Program-made: the position numbers and the translations under genes
Shown here: piece after piece, positions 38,144-48,392 of the stretch
How the letters are laid out: every line of letters starts with the position of its first letter
Numbering within the stretch: position 1 is the stretch's first letter
Notes under the pieces: generated by a model
Told to the model about the DNA's origin: nothing
The model's input: the letters and a program-made list of their open reading frames with translations, nothing else
Database searches by the model: none
Origin: a virus
Reading direction: 5' to 3' (one strand)
Virus record (IMG/VR): IMGVR_UViG_3300037042_001548
Location: 1-52,466 of that record
DNA length: 52,466 nucleotides

Positions 38144-39545
38144 GCAGCTTGCGGAGCGTATTCGCAATGGCCCGAATCTTGGGTTGCTACCGCCAGAGGC
38201 CCGTGGCGCACATCGAGCTCGGCAGAAGTGGTTGACTATTGCCAATGCGCATCAGATACCGCCTGGTGGCAACTGGTGGACGATTTGGCTGTTGTTGGCA
38301 GGCCGAGGGGCAGGCAAAACTCGTTGCGCTGCCGAGTGGACCTGGTGGGAAGCTTGGTCTAACCCGGGAACTCGGTGGCTTGTATCAGCGCCCACATCCG
38401 GCGATGTCCGCGACGTGTGCTTTGAAGGCGACTCCGGCCTGCTGCGTGTGATCCCCGAAGAGATCTTGGATGGCTACACACGGTCGCTGCATGAGATCAC
38501 GCTTAAGAACGGGAGTCTGATCAAAGGCATTCCGGCCAGTGAGCCCTCACGCTTTCGCGGACCTCAGTTTCATGGCGCTTGGCTTGATGAGCTGGCCGCC
38601 TGGGACTACCTGGACGATTCCTGGGACATGATCCAGTTCGGGTTGCGGCTAGGTACGCGACCTCGCGTGATTTGCACCACAACGCCTAAGCCCAAGCCCT
38701 TGATCGTGGACTTGGTGAACCGCGAAGGCGAGGATGTGGTGTACACCTCGGCCTCGACGTACGACAACATTCAGAACCTGGCCCCAACTTTCCAAAAGCA
38801 GATCCTGCAGTACGAGGGTACGAAGCTAGGTCGGCAAGAGATACACGCCGAGATCATTGATCCGGAAGAAGCCGGCATCGTGAAGCGGGACTGGTTCAAG
38901 CTCTGGCCTCATGAGAAGCCGTTGCCCAGGTTTGAGTATGTGGTTCAAAGCTACGATTGCGCCACGTCAGATAAGACCAAGAACGACCCGACAGCCTGCT
39001 CGGTGTGGGGCGTCTTTAAGCCAAGTCCCGACAAGGCAATGAGCGTGATGCTCATCGATTGCTGGGAGGAGTACATGCAGTACCCCGAGCTGCGACCAAA
39101 AGTCATGGACGAGTACGGCGCGATCTACGGGGATGAGAACGAGTTCGGGCATGGGAAGAAGGTCGACCTGATCCTGATCGAAGACAAAAGCGCCGGTATC
39201 TCACTCATCCAAGACCTGCAGCGCGCAGGCCTGCCCGTTCGTGGCTACAACCCGGGCAATGCCGACAAGATGACACGACTCAATATCGTGGCGCCCATCA
39301 TTGAGCGTGGCCGCGTCTACATTCCTGAGTCCATAAAGAATCCCGGCATGGCTCGTGATTGGGCGGAGACGCTGATCTCGCAGATCTGCTCGTACCCCGA
39401 GGTGCGGCATGATGACTTGGTGGACACAACCACGCAGGCATTGCGTGTGATTCGTGATATGGGCTTGATCAACATCGACCCGGTCATTGTGACCGACGAG
39501 TACGACGAAGACCGGCCGAAAAGAGTTAACCCCTACGCAGTTTGA
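38121..39545 (+). CDS. terL: Large terminase subunit (ATPase-nuclease), 474 aa
   Basis: Walker A GRGAGKT at 61-67, Walker B LDEL at 155-158 (GAWLDELAAW), coupling motif TTTPKP near 186-191, and RNase-H-like nuclease residues Asp279 (SYDCATS), Asp355 in IEDKSAG, and Asp431/Asp432 in VRHDDLVD. Normal length. It packages DNA into the procapsid and cuts it. Downstream follows a promoter cassette and the giant polyvalent gene. Confidence 0.96.
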   Translation: MLSQKAAEQLAERIRNGPNLGLLPPEARGAHRARQKWLTIANAHQIPPGGNWWTIWLLLAGRGAGKTRCAAEWTWWEAWSNPGTRWLVSAPTSGDVRDVCFEGDSGLLRVIPEEILDGYTRSLHEITLKNGSLIKGIPASEPSRFRGPQFHGAWLDELAAWDYLDDSWDMIQFGLRLGTRPRVICTTTPKPKPLIVDLVNREGEDVVYTSASTYDNIQNLAPTFQKQILQYEGTKLGRQEIHAEIIDPEEAGIVKRDWFKLWPHEKPLPRFEYVVQSYDCATSDKTKNDPTACSVWGVFKPSPDKAMSVMLIDCWEEYMQYPELRPKVMDEYGAIYGDENEFGHGKKVDLILIEDKSAGISLIQDLQRAGLPVRGYNPGNADKMTRLNIVAPIIERGRVYIPESIKNPGMARDWAETLISQICSYPEVRHDDLVDTTTQALRVIRDMGLINIDPVIVTDEYDEDRPKRVNPYAV

Positions 39546-39598
39546 AGCCGTATAATGCGTAGGCAATCTCGCGCTTGCGAGACTTAAGAGGGTCAAGC
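39546..39598 (+). promoter_or_regulatory. Promoter-leader cassette F of the polyvalent gene
   Basis: -10 TATAAT at 39551-39556 (context GCCGTATAATGCG), a 6-bp hairpin TCTCGC/GCGAGA at 39567-39582, and AGAGGG as ribosome binding site at 39587-39592. The box begins five bases after the terL stop. Same box-hairpin order as the leftward cassettes, but without the TTTGAC element. Confidence 0.6.
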
Positions 39599-42500
39599 AT
39601 GCCTCCTGAGAATTTAGTTGATTACACCGCAAGCCCTGAAGAGCCAAGTCTCGATGCGATGCGATACGCGCTAACCCAGCGCAACGCCACACCCAATCAG
39701 CAACAACGTCCATTGGACGGCATTACTGACACCTTCAAGCGGTTGGCAGCGGAGTTCAACCCGTTGATGATGGGTCGCACTCTGCAGGACGCGCCTAAGG
39801 TTATGTACAACGCCGTTGCCGCGCCGGTTGCAGGCACTTGGGCAGGCGCATTGCGTAACGTACAAGCCGCGGGCGCAGCTCAAGCTTACGGTGCGCTGGG
39901 TATGCCGCAGGAAGCTGCAGCAGCGCAAAGCCGCGTGCAACCCGTAAAGCCGCAAGACGCGCAGCTGCAATTGCGCTCAAACGCAGGACAGCAAACGCAA
40001 CAAGCGCTGGGCGAGGCGTTTAACGCCTTGCAGTTGCCGCCTGTAGGCCCAGGCTCGGGCATGCCAGGCTCCGCGCCTGTGAGCCCAAGGCCTATACTCA
40101 CACCAAATGATGTCCGCGTCATGGGAGCAAGGGCTACGCACGCTGTGCGCGAAGCCGGGCAGATCCCAACTGACATTGCCAATGTGCGTAATGCAGGCAT
40201 TCAGCGAATGAGCCCGTTGACGGGGCAGCCTTCGGTGGGTAGCCGAATGGGTACCGCAATTGAAGGCACGTCGCAGGCTGCCGGGCGCGTAGGCGATGTG
40301 GCTCGTGATGTAGGGCAATCCACGGCTGACTACATGCAAATGCGGCGTGATATGGGCTTAAGCCCCGTGCCAGGTGTGCCGCCTGAGTTCTTCCCTGATT
40401 TGCGCATGTACGCAATGCGGCCTAAAGACTCAACGCTTGTTACGCCGTCGGTGCCGCCTACAAAAGATGTGACCGCGTTGGATATAGGCACCGCGCCGCA
40501 GACCGCAATTCATGACATAGGTGCGCATAAACCTGAGTTGCGCACGTCAGACGCGTTGGCATATCTGGCAGGCATGGACTTGGACATCCCACGCACTGAC
40601 GCACAAGGCATTGCGACTATCACAAGCGAGCGGCAAGCTGCGTTTAATGCATTCATAGCGGCACAAGCGAACGCGCTATACCCTGACGCACCCAATTCTC
40701 GCGAGGCCGTACTTGCAATGGATGACCGCTTTTCGCGGCAAGCTGATAAGGACGCAGCTCGTATAAAGCTATACGATGAGTTTCGTGAATCGCCGGAAGG
40801 CCAAGCCGTTGACATGGGCGACTTGCCGTCGTCAACGGAGTTGCAAGAGCGCCACGTTGCGGCGTCGCAATGGCTTAACTCTACGCTTTTGAATTACGCC
40901 AAGCGTAAGTTCGGCGCCGAAGGCGACCCCTTGGTGCAACAGGCATCGCAAGGGTTCACCATGCTGCCGGCCGAGGACGTGCGCCGCATGTCAGAAAGCG
41001 TCAATGAGGACGTCTTAAAGCGACGCAGAGCTCAGGCAGGCATGCCTGTTGCAGGCACCCTTGCACCGGCCATTCGAGATAAGTCAGTTGAGCTGGCTGA
41101 CGCCACTGCAGCGGTGGAGCAGCTGCAACAACGCCGTGAAGAGTATCGCAACGTTGCAATGCAGCAAGGTTTGCCTGATCCGGCGCAATTGCCTGAGTAC
41201 GCCGCAACTACAAACCCGTTGAGCGCGGCTGTTGCTAAACGCGATAAGCTGCAAGATGAATTAAGCAATCTGCAACTTGGTCGTGATTACGAAAAGCTAT
41301 CAGACATCGCCGTAGCGGTTGACACGCAACCTAATTTACTAGGCAAAATTGAGTATCCGCAGCAGCAGTTTTACCCGTCGGTTACGCGTGCACGACCTGA
41401 TGAGACGCTATTTCACGTTTCTAGAAATAATGCTCTGCAAAGCACAGGCTTCAATGAATTGGCAGCGCAGTTTTATGACGACGTAATTCGTGGCAATATT
41501 CCAATTGACAAGTTGAAGGGCTTAACCGTTGAGAAGTACGTGCGTGGTAAATCTGAAAGCCGAGTTGCTGAGGAAAAGCGCCAAGTACAAGCAACGGCGG
41601 CGCTAAAAACCAATATCGAATCGCGAATGCAGGAGGACATGGCGCTATACGTCAAGCCTGAGAATTACTTTGGCAACGTTGGCGTCTTGGAGCTTAGCAC
41701 AAGCACGGGCTTTCACATTGACGAAATTCGCAGGTTGATCAGCGATGACACATTGGTGCTGGATCACTGCGTTGCTGAAGGCCCCACGCCTGGTAGTAAG
41801 GCAAAGAACCTTTGGAACGGCAGGGAGCGTAGGTATATGCCGTTGGTTGACCCTGCAACAGGTCAATTGCTACCTAACTCATCGCGTACGTATACGCGGT
41901 ACATTCGCGAGGCTGGCGACCCAGACGCAAATCAGGCAGGTATGTTGGCCAGTGTCCGTGATAAAGCCACAGGCTTGCCTGTCGCAACCATTGAGTTTGC
42001 GCACGCCTCAAATGGCAAGTACCGTATTGGTTACGCATCAGGCTATCAAAACGGCCACGTTAAAAAGGCGTACCATGATGCCATCAAGGAGTACTTGAAT
42101 TCTCGTGCCGACGTAATTAACGGTAGTGGTGGTGATCTTCCAAATGTGGGGCTTATTGATCTGCATAGCACAGAGGCAGTTGGTGAACTGCAACGCATAC
42201 TGGGCGTGCCTCGGCGCGATGCTGAGGCATTGCTAGATGACGCACTCACAAATGGCGGATTACCGCGGTTTGGTACAAGCGACGATCTGCGGCAAATTTT
42301 TGCAAAGCCACAACCTGCGCCTGTAGCTCAGCAGCATGCCGCGCGGCAACCTAACACGCAGCAACCTGTAACGGTTACTGCATTAAACGATTTCGTGGCT
42401 TTTATGCGGCGAGAAGTAGGCGTTGACGCAGCTGCCACAATTTCACATATACTACAAGAAGCACGACAAAGCTTTCCTGGCGCGCCTGATTACATGGTGC

Positions 42501-45500
42501 TATTGAGTGAGCAGCCTACAGCGTTTGCAGAGCGCATTGCTGAGCTTGCGCAGGAACAAGGTAATGCGCTTGTTGCGCAATTTGGAACTGCTTTTGCCAA
42601 TCGCATTGCGCCGCCTGTAGCGCAACAGCCTGCCGCTGCGCAACCTGCGGCTCGGCAACCTGCCGCGCAGCAAACCGTAACGGCCAATGATCTGTACAAT
42701 TACTTACGAGATGTTGCGCAAGCTTACGGCCGTGACGAAGGCGACGCAATGATGCATGTAGTAAGGCAAGTGCGACAATCATTTGGTGGCGCACCATATG
42801 AAGATCTACTGCGTGAGCATCCTACCGCGTTTGCAGAGCGCATTGCAGAGTTTGCGCAGGAACAAGGCAACGCAATTGTTGAGCAAGAATTGCTGGCTTT
42901 GGCTGATCGCATCGCCCCGCCTGTGCCACCTGCAGCGCAGCTAAACCCCCTAGCCGCTTGGCCTCTTGCGCAACCCGAAGCGCAACAGCCTGCAGTACAA
43001 GGCCGAGGCGCAGGCACTGTGTTGATACCAAGGACACGATTGGCAATTGACGACGCATTTGAGCTTGCTGAGCGTGGCTTACAAGGTGATGATGAGGCCA
43101 CACGTAGGTTTGCGGCTTTTGAAAGTGACGTGCGCAATGCGTATTTGCAGCCTAACGCGACAATGAATGACCTACGTTTATTGCGTCAGCGCATGGCTAA
43201 TGCTATCGACTTTTATGAGCGTGTCAGTGTCAACCCGGTACAGGAAGTTGCTGACGTAATACGTAATGATTTGCTGCCTGCGATAGACGCCTTGATTGCG
43301 CCGCCTGTAGCTCAGCAACCTGCAGCGCCGCAGCAGCCCGCGCTTGGCTTGTTTGAAGAATTTGCCATAGCGCGAGATTTGCTTGAAAACGCGCGTCTTG
43401 ATAACCAAACGTTTGACACGGGCGATTTAGGCACTACGCTGTTTGTACTTGAGAATGGCAACTTTGATGACCCGCGATTTAGAGCTTTAGGCCCACAAAG
43501 CGCGGCGGCACAGCGTGAAGTTGCAGCGGCACTTCGTCAGATGATGCAAGAAGCAGGCATACTAACGCCTGGTTCTCAGCAGATTGCCTACCCAGGCCCG
43601 CCTGTTGACAATCAACCTACGCCTCAGCAGCAAGCTATCATCAACGACATTCGTGCGGCTGATTTAGCCGACATTGTCAACTTTATCGAACCTAATAGAT
43701 GGCCTTTGATTACTGCGCGTGCAGATCGCGCGGCAGCAGGGGTATTGGACAATTGGCCGGCTGATTGGCAGGATGTACACTTAGCAGACGCAGCCCAAAC
43801 GACTGAAGCCATTCGCAATGGGCAAATGCCTGACATTACAGATGGGCTTGATGTTATTGAGCGAGAACTTGTTGCTCGTGAAGTGCAGCAACGCATTGAT
43901 GACCTCGCGGGTAGACAAAGACCTATTGCAGCGCAACCCGCTGCTCAGCAATTTGACAACACGCCTTTTGACGACGCGCTGATAAGCTTTGACGCGGGGT
44001 TGACAGACATTGCCATGGACGTTGGCTGGCCTGGAGCCATCGCTGAGATTGACCGTATACTGGACGACTTAGCGCATGGTGCAGGTTCTATTTATGGGTT
44101 GTGGGAAGGCGATGAGCCACTTACTGATCGCACGCGTGAGTACTTGGCAACGCGGCTTCGCGAGCTTCGTCAAGAATACGAGATACGTGCGGCGGACGCG
44201 GAAAGGGAGGCAGATTTAGGCGATTGGGAGCCGGACGACGACCATCCTGCTAACCGCCCAACGCGACAGCGCCCATTTCCACCTGGTGGCGCAGCAGCTA
44301 CACGCGGTGTGCCTTTTGGCAATTTGAATATTCAACCCGCCACAACTGCTGCAATGCTTAGAGGCGCAGACACGCAGCCATTACGTAACTTTATTCAGCA
44401 ATTTCGCGCATTGCCTGGCGTAACTCGTGAAGGCGCGCAAACGGCATTGCTAGGTCTTGAGCGCATGGACCCTACACGGCGTGTGACCAAAGCTGAGTTT
44501 ATTCGCGAGTTGGTGCCGTCAAACTATGACGTCGTTGATTTGAAAGGCACTGCTACACGCGATGAGCACTTGTGGCAAACCCTTGATGATGAGCTTGAGT
44601 ACGCAGAAGTAGGTGAGCATTTTGCAAGCTTACATGGGCTTAGCCCTTCAAGGTATGGCGCAATGCTAGGCGAAAACGTGTATGATGACTTGTCTGCAAG
44701 CGTAAAGCGTTTACTTGCCAGCAAAGGCATAACTGATGAGATTGAGTTTGATAGCGCAATGCTTAAAGCGCGAGAAGAGTTGCTGCAAGAACAATACACT
44801 GATGCTAGAGAATACGTTGCCGATATGGGCGGAGGTGGTGATCTTGAAGGTTACGCGTATTCAGACACACAACGATTGATTAGTGATGACTCACATGGCG
44901 TATACGGCGAATTTGGTGTTACGCACCCTGAGCAGCAAGGTACGTACACACACTATGATGCCGCGCCTGAGGGCATGATAGGTCATTTTCGTGGAACGTC
45001 AGTTAGCGCTACGCCGCTTGTAATCAACGTGCATACTGGCTCAAGCGCGCGTACTAAGTTTAAGACAAAGCCTAATAGCTACGTCATCGAAGAAATACAA
45101 TCTGACGCACAAAAAGGCGCGTCACAAACTGCGCAGTTGCATCAGGTGCACGGCCTTATTTTTAAGGCGGCAGTCCAAAAAGCATTGGAGTCAGGCGCAA
45201 CAACAGTGTATATGCCTACTGCAGCTGTCATTGCTAAAGCACGAGGTGAGAATGCTACAAGTTTTGCGCCTATTTACGATCAAGCTGTTGTCAAAGAAGG
45301 TCTTAAGCCACTGCTTAAGCTTCAGGGTGTGTCATCAACAATGGTTAATGGCTACCATGAAATTAGCTTTACGCCTGAGGCAATAGAGCACATTTTGCGT
45401 GGGCCAGGGCAAACTATTCCAGGCTACAATGCGGGTGGCGCTGTACGCAAGTCAGCGTATGACAGCACTTTTGCGCTGAAATACGCAAATGGTGGTACAG

Positions 45501-45559
45501 TACCACAAACTCAAAGCTTGGATGCTATGAAATACGAACTTATGATGCGGAGTAAATGA
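39599..45559 (+). CDS. Giant polyvalent (LPD-type) phage protein, 1986 aa
   Basis: The motif PSLDAMRYALTQRN at residues 16-29 is mirrored by QSLDAMKYELMMRSK at the C-terminus (1972-1986). Residues about 680-900 contain a PcfJ/LPD-like segment (LISDDTLVLDHCVAEG, RRYMPLVDPATGQLLP, YTRYIREAGD). Two tandem units of about 100 residues follow (from about 923 and 1024; shared HPTAFAERIAEFAQEQGNA-type core). Near the end is the conserved signature of large polyvalent proteins: GMIGHFRGTS, then EEIQSD at 1831-1836. It ends with two NAGG/ANGG motifs. Such proteins are carried in the virion or injected and counter host defences; here this is inferred. The ATG has AGAGGG upstream; an in-frame TTG at 39575 is inside the leader. 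Confidence 0.75.
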   Translation: MPPENLVDYTASPEEPSLDAMRYALTQRNATPNQQQRPLDGITDTFKRLAAEFNPLMMGRTLQDAPKVMYNAVAAPVAGTWAGALRNVQAAGAAQAYGALGMPQEAAAAQSRVQPVKPQDAQLQLRSNAGQQTQQALGEAFNALQLPPVGPGSGMPGSAPVSPRPILTPNDVRVMGARATHAVREAGQIPTDIANVRNAGIQRMSPLTGQPSVGSRMGTAIEGTSQAAGRVGDVARDVGQSTADYMQMRRDMGLSPVPGVPPEFFPDLRMYAMRPKDSTLVTPSVPPTKDVTALDIGTAPQTAIHDIGAHKPELRTSDALAYLAGMDLDIPRTDAQGIATITSERQAAFNAFIAAQANALYPDAPNSREAVLAMDDRFSRQADKDAARIKLYDEFRESPEGQAVDMGDLPSSTELQERHVAASQWLNSTLLNYAKRKFGAEGDPLVQQASQGFTMLPAEDVRRMSESVNEDVLKRRRAQAGMPVAGTLAPAIRDKSVELADATAAVEQLQQRREEYRNVAMQQGLPDPAQLPEYAATTNPLSAAVAKRDKLQDELSNLQLGRDYEKLSDIAVAVDTQPNLLGKIEYPQQQFYPSVTRARPDETLFHVSRNNALQSTGFNELAAQFYDDVIRGNIPIDKLKGLTVEKYVRGKSESRVAEEKRQVQATAALKTNIESRMQEDMALYVKPENYFGNVGVLELSTSTGFHIDEIRRLISDDTLVLDHCVAEGPTPGSKAKNLWNGRERRYMPLVDPATGQLLPNSSRTYTRYIREAGDPDANQAGMLASVRDKATGLPVATIEFAHASNGKYRIGYASGYQNGHVKKAYHDAIKEYLNSRADVINGSGGDLPNVGLIDLHSTEAVGELQRILGVPRRDAEALLDDALTNGGLPRFGTSDDLRQIFAKPQPAPVAQQHAARQPNTQQPVTVTALNDFVAFMRREVGVDAAATISHILQEARQSFPGAPDYMVLLSEQPTAFAERIAELAQEQGNALVAQFGTAFANRIAPPVAQQPAAAQPAARQPAAQQTVTANDLYNYLRDVAQAYGRDEGDAMMHVVRQVRQSFGGAPYEDLLREHPTAFAERIAEFAQEQGNAIVEQELLALADRIAPPVPPAAQLNPLAAWPLAQPEAQQPAVQGRGAGTVLIPRTRLAIDDAFELAERGLQGDDEATRRFAAFESDVRNAYLQPNATMNDLRLLRQRMANAIDFYERVSVNPVQEVADVIRNDLLPAIDALIAPPVAQQPAAPQQPALGLFEEFAIARDLLENARLDNQTFDTGDLGTTLFVLENGNFDDPRFRALGPQSAAAQREVAAALRQMMQEAGILTPGSQQIAYPGPPVDNQPTPQQQAIINDIRAADLADIVNFIEPNRWPLITARADRAAAGVLDNWPADWQDVHLADAAQTTEAIRNGQMPDITDGLDVIERELVAREVQQRIDDLAGRQRPIAAQPAAQQFDNTPFDDALISFDAGLTDIAMDVGWPGAIAEIDRILDDLAHGAGSIYGLWEGDEPLTDRTREYLATRLRELRQEYEIRAADAEREADLGDWEPDDDHPANRPTRQRPFPPGGAAATRGVPFGNLNIQPATTAAMLRGADTQPLRNFIQQFRALPGVTREGAQTALLGLERMDPTRRVTKAEFIRELVPSNYDVVDLKGTATRDEHLWQTLDDELEYAEVGEHFASLHGLSPSRYGAMLGENVYDDLSASVKRLLASKGITDEIEFDSAMLKAREELLQEQYTDAREYVADMGGGGDLEGYAYSDTQRLISDDSHGVYGEFGVTHPEQQGTYTHYDAAPEGMIGHFRGTSVSATPLVINVHTGSSARTKFKTKPNSYVIEEIQSDAQKGASQTAQLHQVHGLIFKAAVQKALESGATTVYMPTAAVIAKARGENATSFAPIYDQAVVKEGLKPLLKLQGVSSTMVNGYHEISFTPEAIEHILRGPGQTIPGYNAGGAVRKSAYDSTFALKYANGGTVPQTQSLDAMKYELMMRSK

Positions 45560-48105
45560 TGGCAACACAAATGCCGATACCTCCTGACTTTGGGCGCTTT
45601 GTTGGCCCCGCAGCAGAGCAAGAAGAAGATGATGACGGGCAAAAGCAATCGGTCTTTGAGATCTTTAACGCGGAGGAGTCCGAGCCCGACGTTGAAGAGC
45701 TGCCTGACGGCTCGGCCATTGTTCGCATGAATGATGATAAGCTACAAGGCCCGGATGAAGATCCGGACTTTTATGAGAACTTGGCCGAGCGGATTCCGGC
45801 CATTGATCTTAAAAAGCTTGCCATTAAGTACCTGGACCTGATTGAAAAGGACAAGGAAGCACGCGAAGAGCGTGATAAGCAATATGAAGAAGGCCTACGC
45901 AGAACTGGGTTGGGGAATGATGCCCCTGGTGGAGCGCAGTTTACCGGCGCTAGTAAAGTCGTGCACCCCGTCATGGCAGAAGCCTGCGTTGACTTCTCCG
46001 CCCGTGCCATTAAGGAGCTCTTTCCTCCCGACGGACCGGTCAAAACCAAGATCATTGGCGAGACTACTGATGAAAAAATAAAGCGTGCCGAGCGTAAGCG
46101 CGACTTTATGAATTGGCAGCTCACCGAGCAGATTGAGGAGTACCGTGATGAGCTTGAGCAGTTGCTTACGCAAAAGCCGTTGGGTGGCTCGCAGTACCTG
46201 AAGCTGTGGTTTGACGAGTATAAGCGTAGGCCTTGCGCCGAGTTTGTCCCAATTGACAACATTTACTTGCCTTTTGCAGCTGCAAATTTCTACACTGCGC
46301 AGCGCGTAACTGAAGTCAACGACATCACGCAGGAGACGTTTGAGCTTCGTGTTGCGCAAAAGATGTACACCGACATCGACTTGGTTCGTGCAACGCAAGA
46401 GCCTGAGCAAACCAAGTCGGAAAAAGCCAACAACAAGATTGAAGGCCGCGTTAGCCAGGAGATCAACGTTGACGGCGTCCGTAGGGTGTACCACATCTAT
46501 ACGTGGCTGGAAACTGATGATGACTCCTTCACCAAAGGCGAGCGAGCACCTTACATTCTGATGATTGATGACGTCACCGGCGAGGTGGTTGGGCTGTATC
46601 GTAATTGGGAAAAAGGCGACGACACGCTAACCAAGCTTGATTGGCTTGTGGAGTTCAAATTTATCCCTTGGCGTGGAGCATACGCCATTGGCTTGCCGCA
46701 TCTGATTGGCGGTCTAGCCGCTGCGCTTACAGGCTCGCTTCGTGCTTTGCTGGACGCCGCGCATATCAACAACGCGCCGACCATGCTGAAGTTGAAAGGC
46801 GCAAAGATTTCAGGCCAGTCCACGCAGATTGAGCCTACGCAGGTCGCGGAGATTGAAGGCGCGCCTGGCGTTGATGATGTGCGCAAGATCGCAATGCCTG
46901 TGCCGTTTAACCCGCCTTCGCAGGTTCTTTTCCAGTTGCTAGGCTGGCTTACCGGCGCAGCAAAAGGCGTGGTTACCACCGCTGAGGAAAAGATTGCCGA
47001 CGTCAACAGCAACGCGCCGGTAGGCACTACACAAGCGTTGATTGAACAAGGCGCTGCGGTGTTTAGCGCCATTCATGCGCGGTTGCATAACAGCCAAGCT
47101 CGTGTTCTTAAGATTCTCAACCGCTTAAATCGCTGGCACTTCGATGAGCAGCATAAAGGCCACATGGTTGAGGACCTTGGTGTAACCAAGGAAGACTTTG
47201 AGCGTGACACTGACATCATCCCGGTCTCGGACCCGCACATCTTTGCAGAGACACAGCGATACGCGCAGGTGCAAACCCTTGCCGCACGGGCACAAGCCAA
47301 CCCTGACTTGTACAACCGCTTGGCTGTTGAGAAGCGTATTCTTAAGCAGATTAAGCTGCCGGACATTAATGAGGTGTTGCCTGACCCGCAGAATGTTAAG
47401 GAGATGAACCCCGCGTTGGAAAACGTGGCCATGACGCTTGGCAAGCCTGTGGGTGCTTTCCCATCACAGGATCATTTGGCGCATATTCAGGTTCACCTGG
47501 ATTACATGCGCGATCCCGTGTATGGCGCAAACCCCATCATTGCGCCCGCCTTTACGCCGCAATGCTTGGAGCATTTGAAGCAACACCTTGTGCTGTGGTA
47601 TCTCAACCATGTTGAGCAGTACGCTGCAGCGGCATTGTCGCGACCTTTCAACATTTTGAAAGAGCAAGTGTTGCCTGCAGAAGCTGACCAGCTGCTTGCC
47701 GCAGTTGCGCAACATGTTCACCAAGATACAGGTCAGACTTTTGGCGGGGTAACACCGGTCATTGCACAGGCGCTGCAGATGTTGAAGCAAATGCAAGGCC
47801 AGCCTCCGCTAGATCCGGCAACACAGGCGTTTGTGCAGACCAGCATGGCTGAAACGCAGCGCCGTGCGACCAAAGATCAAGGCGAGTTGCAGTTGAACGT
47901 TGCCAAGATGCAGCAGAACGACCAGCACTTTATGCTTGACAAGCAGACCGAGTTGATCAAAAACACTGAAGACAACTTGGTGCAGGAAAGAATCAAGTCG
48001 GCAGAGCTTACGCGTGATGCTGCCAGCTTGCAAACTGAGCAGTTTAAGACTGCGATCGACGCGCAAAACGCAATCCAATCTACTCTAGGAGTTCAAAATG
48101 GCTGA
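45556..48105 (+). CDS. Portal protein, P22/SU10-like, 849 aa
   Basis: Long podovirus-type portal: acidic N-terminus, then EERDKQYEEGLRRTGLGND, GGAQFTGASKVVHPVMAEAC, LLTQKPLGGSQYLKLWFDEY, PIDNIYLPF, and the stem region GLPHLIGGLAAALTGSLRAL. The C-terminal third is a helical extension (crown/barrel) with VAKMQQNDQHFMLDKQTELI. Forms the ring for DNA passage. It overlaps the polyvalent gene by 4 bases and the next small gene by 8. Confidence 0.9.
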   Translation: MMATQMPIPPDFGRFVGPAAEQEEDDDGQKQSVFEIFNAEESEPDVEELPDGSAIVRMNDDKLQGPDEDPDFYENLAERIPAIDLKKLAIKYLDLIEKDKEAREERDKQYEEGLRRTGLGNDAPGGAQFTGASKVVHPVMAEACVDFSARAIKELFPPDGPVKTKIIGETTDEKIKRAERKRDFMNWQLTEQIEEYRDELEQLLTQKPLGGSQYLKLWFDEYKRRPCAEFVPIDNIYLPFAAANFYTAQRVTEVNDITQETFELRVAQKMYTDIDLVRATQEPEQTKSEKANNKIEGRVSQEINVDGVRRVYHIYTWLETDDDSFTKGERAPYILMIDDVTGEVVGLYRNWEKGDDTLTKLDWLVEFKFIPWRGAYAIGLPHLIGGLAAALTGSLRALLDAAHINNAPTMLKLKGAKISGQSTQIEPTQVAEIEGAPGVDDVRKIAMPVPFNPPSQVLFQLLGWLTGAAKGVVTTAEEKIADVNSNAPVGTTQALIEQGAAVFSAIHARLHNSQARVLKILNRLNRWHFDEQHKGHMVEDLGVTKEDFERDTDIIPVSDPHIFAETQRYAQVQTLAARAQANPDLYNRLAVEKRILKQIKLPDINEVLPDPQNVKEMNPALENVAMTLGKPVGAFPSQDHLAHIQVHLDYMRDPVYGANPIIAPAFTPQCLEHLKQHLVLWYLNHVEQYAAAALSRPFNILKEQVLPAEADQLLAAVAQHVHQDTGQTFGGVTPVIAQALQMLKQMQGQPPLDPATQAFVQTSMAETQRRATKDQGELQLNVAKMQQNDQHFMLDKQTELIKNTEDNLVQERIKSAELTRDAASLQTEQFKTAIDAQNAIQSTLGVQNG

Positions 48106-48385
48106 TGAAGGTATCAATATGCATAAGCGTTTGGCGATGGGCGCGTCTGAAGGGACGGCCAAAGCCAGCGGCAAAAGCGTGATTCAAAAATACGCAGCAG
48201 GCGGGTCGGTGATGCCTGAGTCGCGAGTGGCAAACCTGCCTGCTCGTGGTTCCGCGCCGCCGCCCCTGCCTAAGCCCGGTGGCAAAATCGCCACTATGAA
48301 AAAGGGTGGTGCTGCTAAAAAAGGCCCTGGCATGATGATTGCCGTGGCCATCCCCGTGAAGAAGTCTGCAGGTCGCGGCCGTTGA
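48098..48385 (+). CDS. Small basic head-region protein with KYAAGGSV motif, 95 aa
   Basis: Begins MADEGINMHKRLAMGASEGT. Residues 31-38 are KYAAGGSV, the same motif type seen in the giant virion protein (YAAGGGV) and in the polyvalent protein (KYANGGTV). The second half is Pro-, Gly- and Lys-rich (RGSAPPPLPKPGGKIATMKK). Function unknown; likely virion or assembly protein, placed after the portal gene. Confidence 0.65.
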   Translation: MADEGINMHKRLAMGASEGTAKASGKSVIQKYAAGGSVMPESRVANLPARGSAPPPLPKPGGKIATMKKGGAAKKGPGMMIAVAIPVKKSAGRGR

Positions 48386-48392
48386 GCAATCA

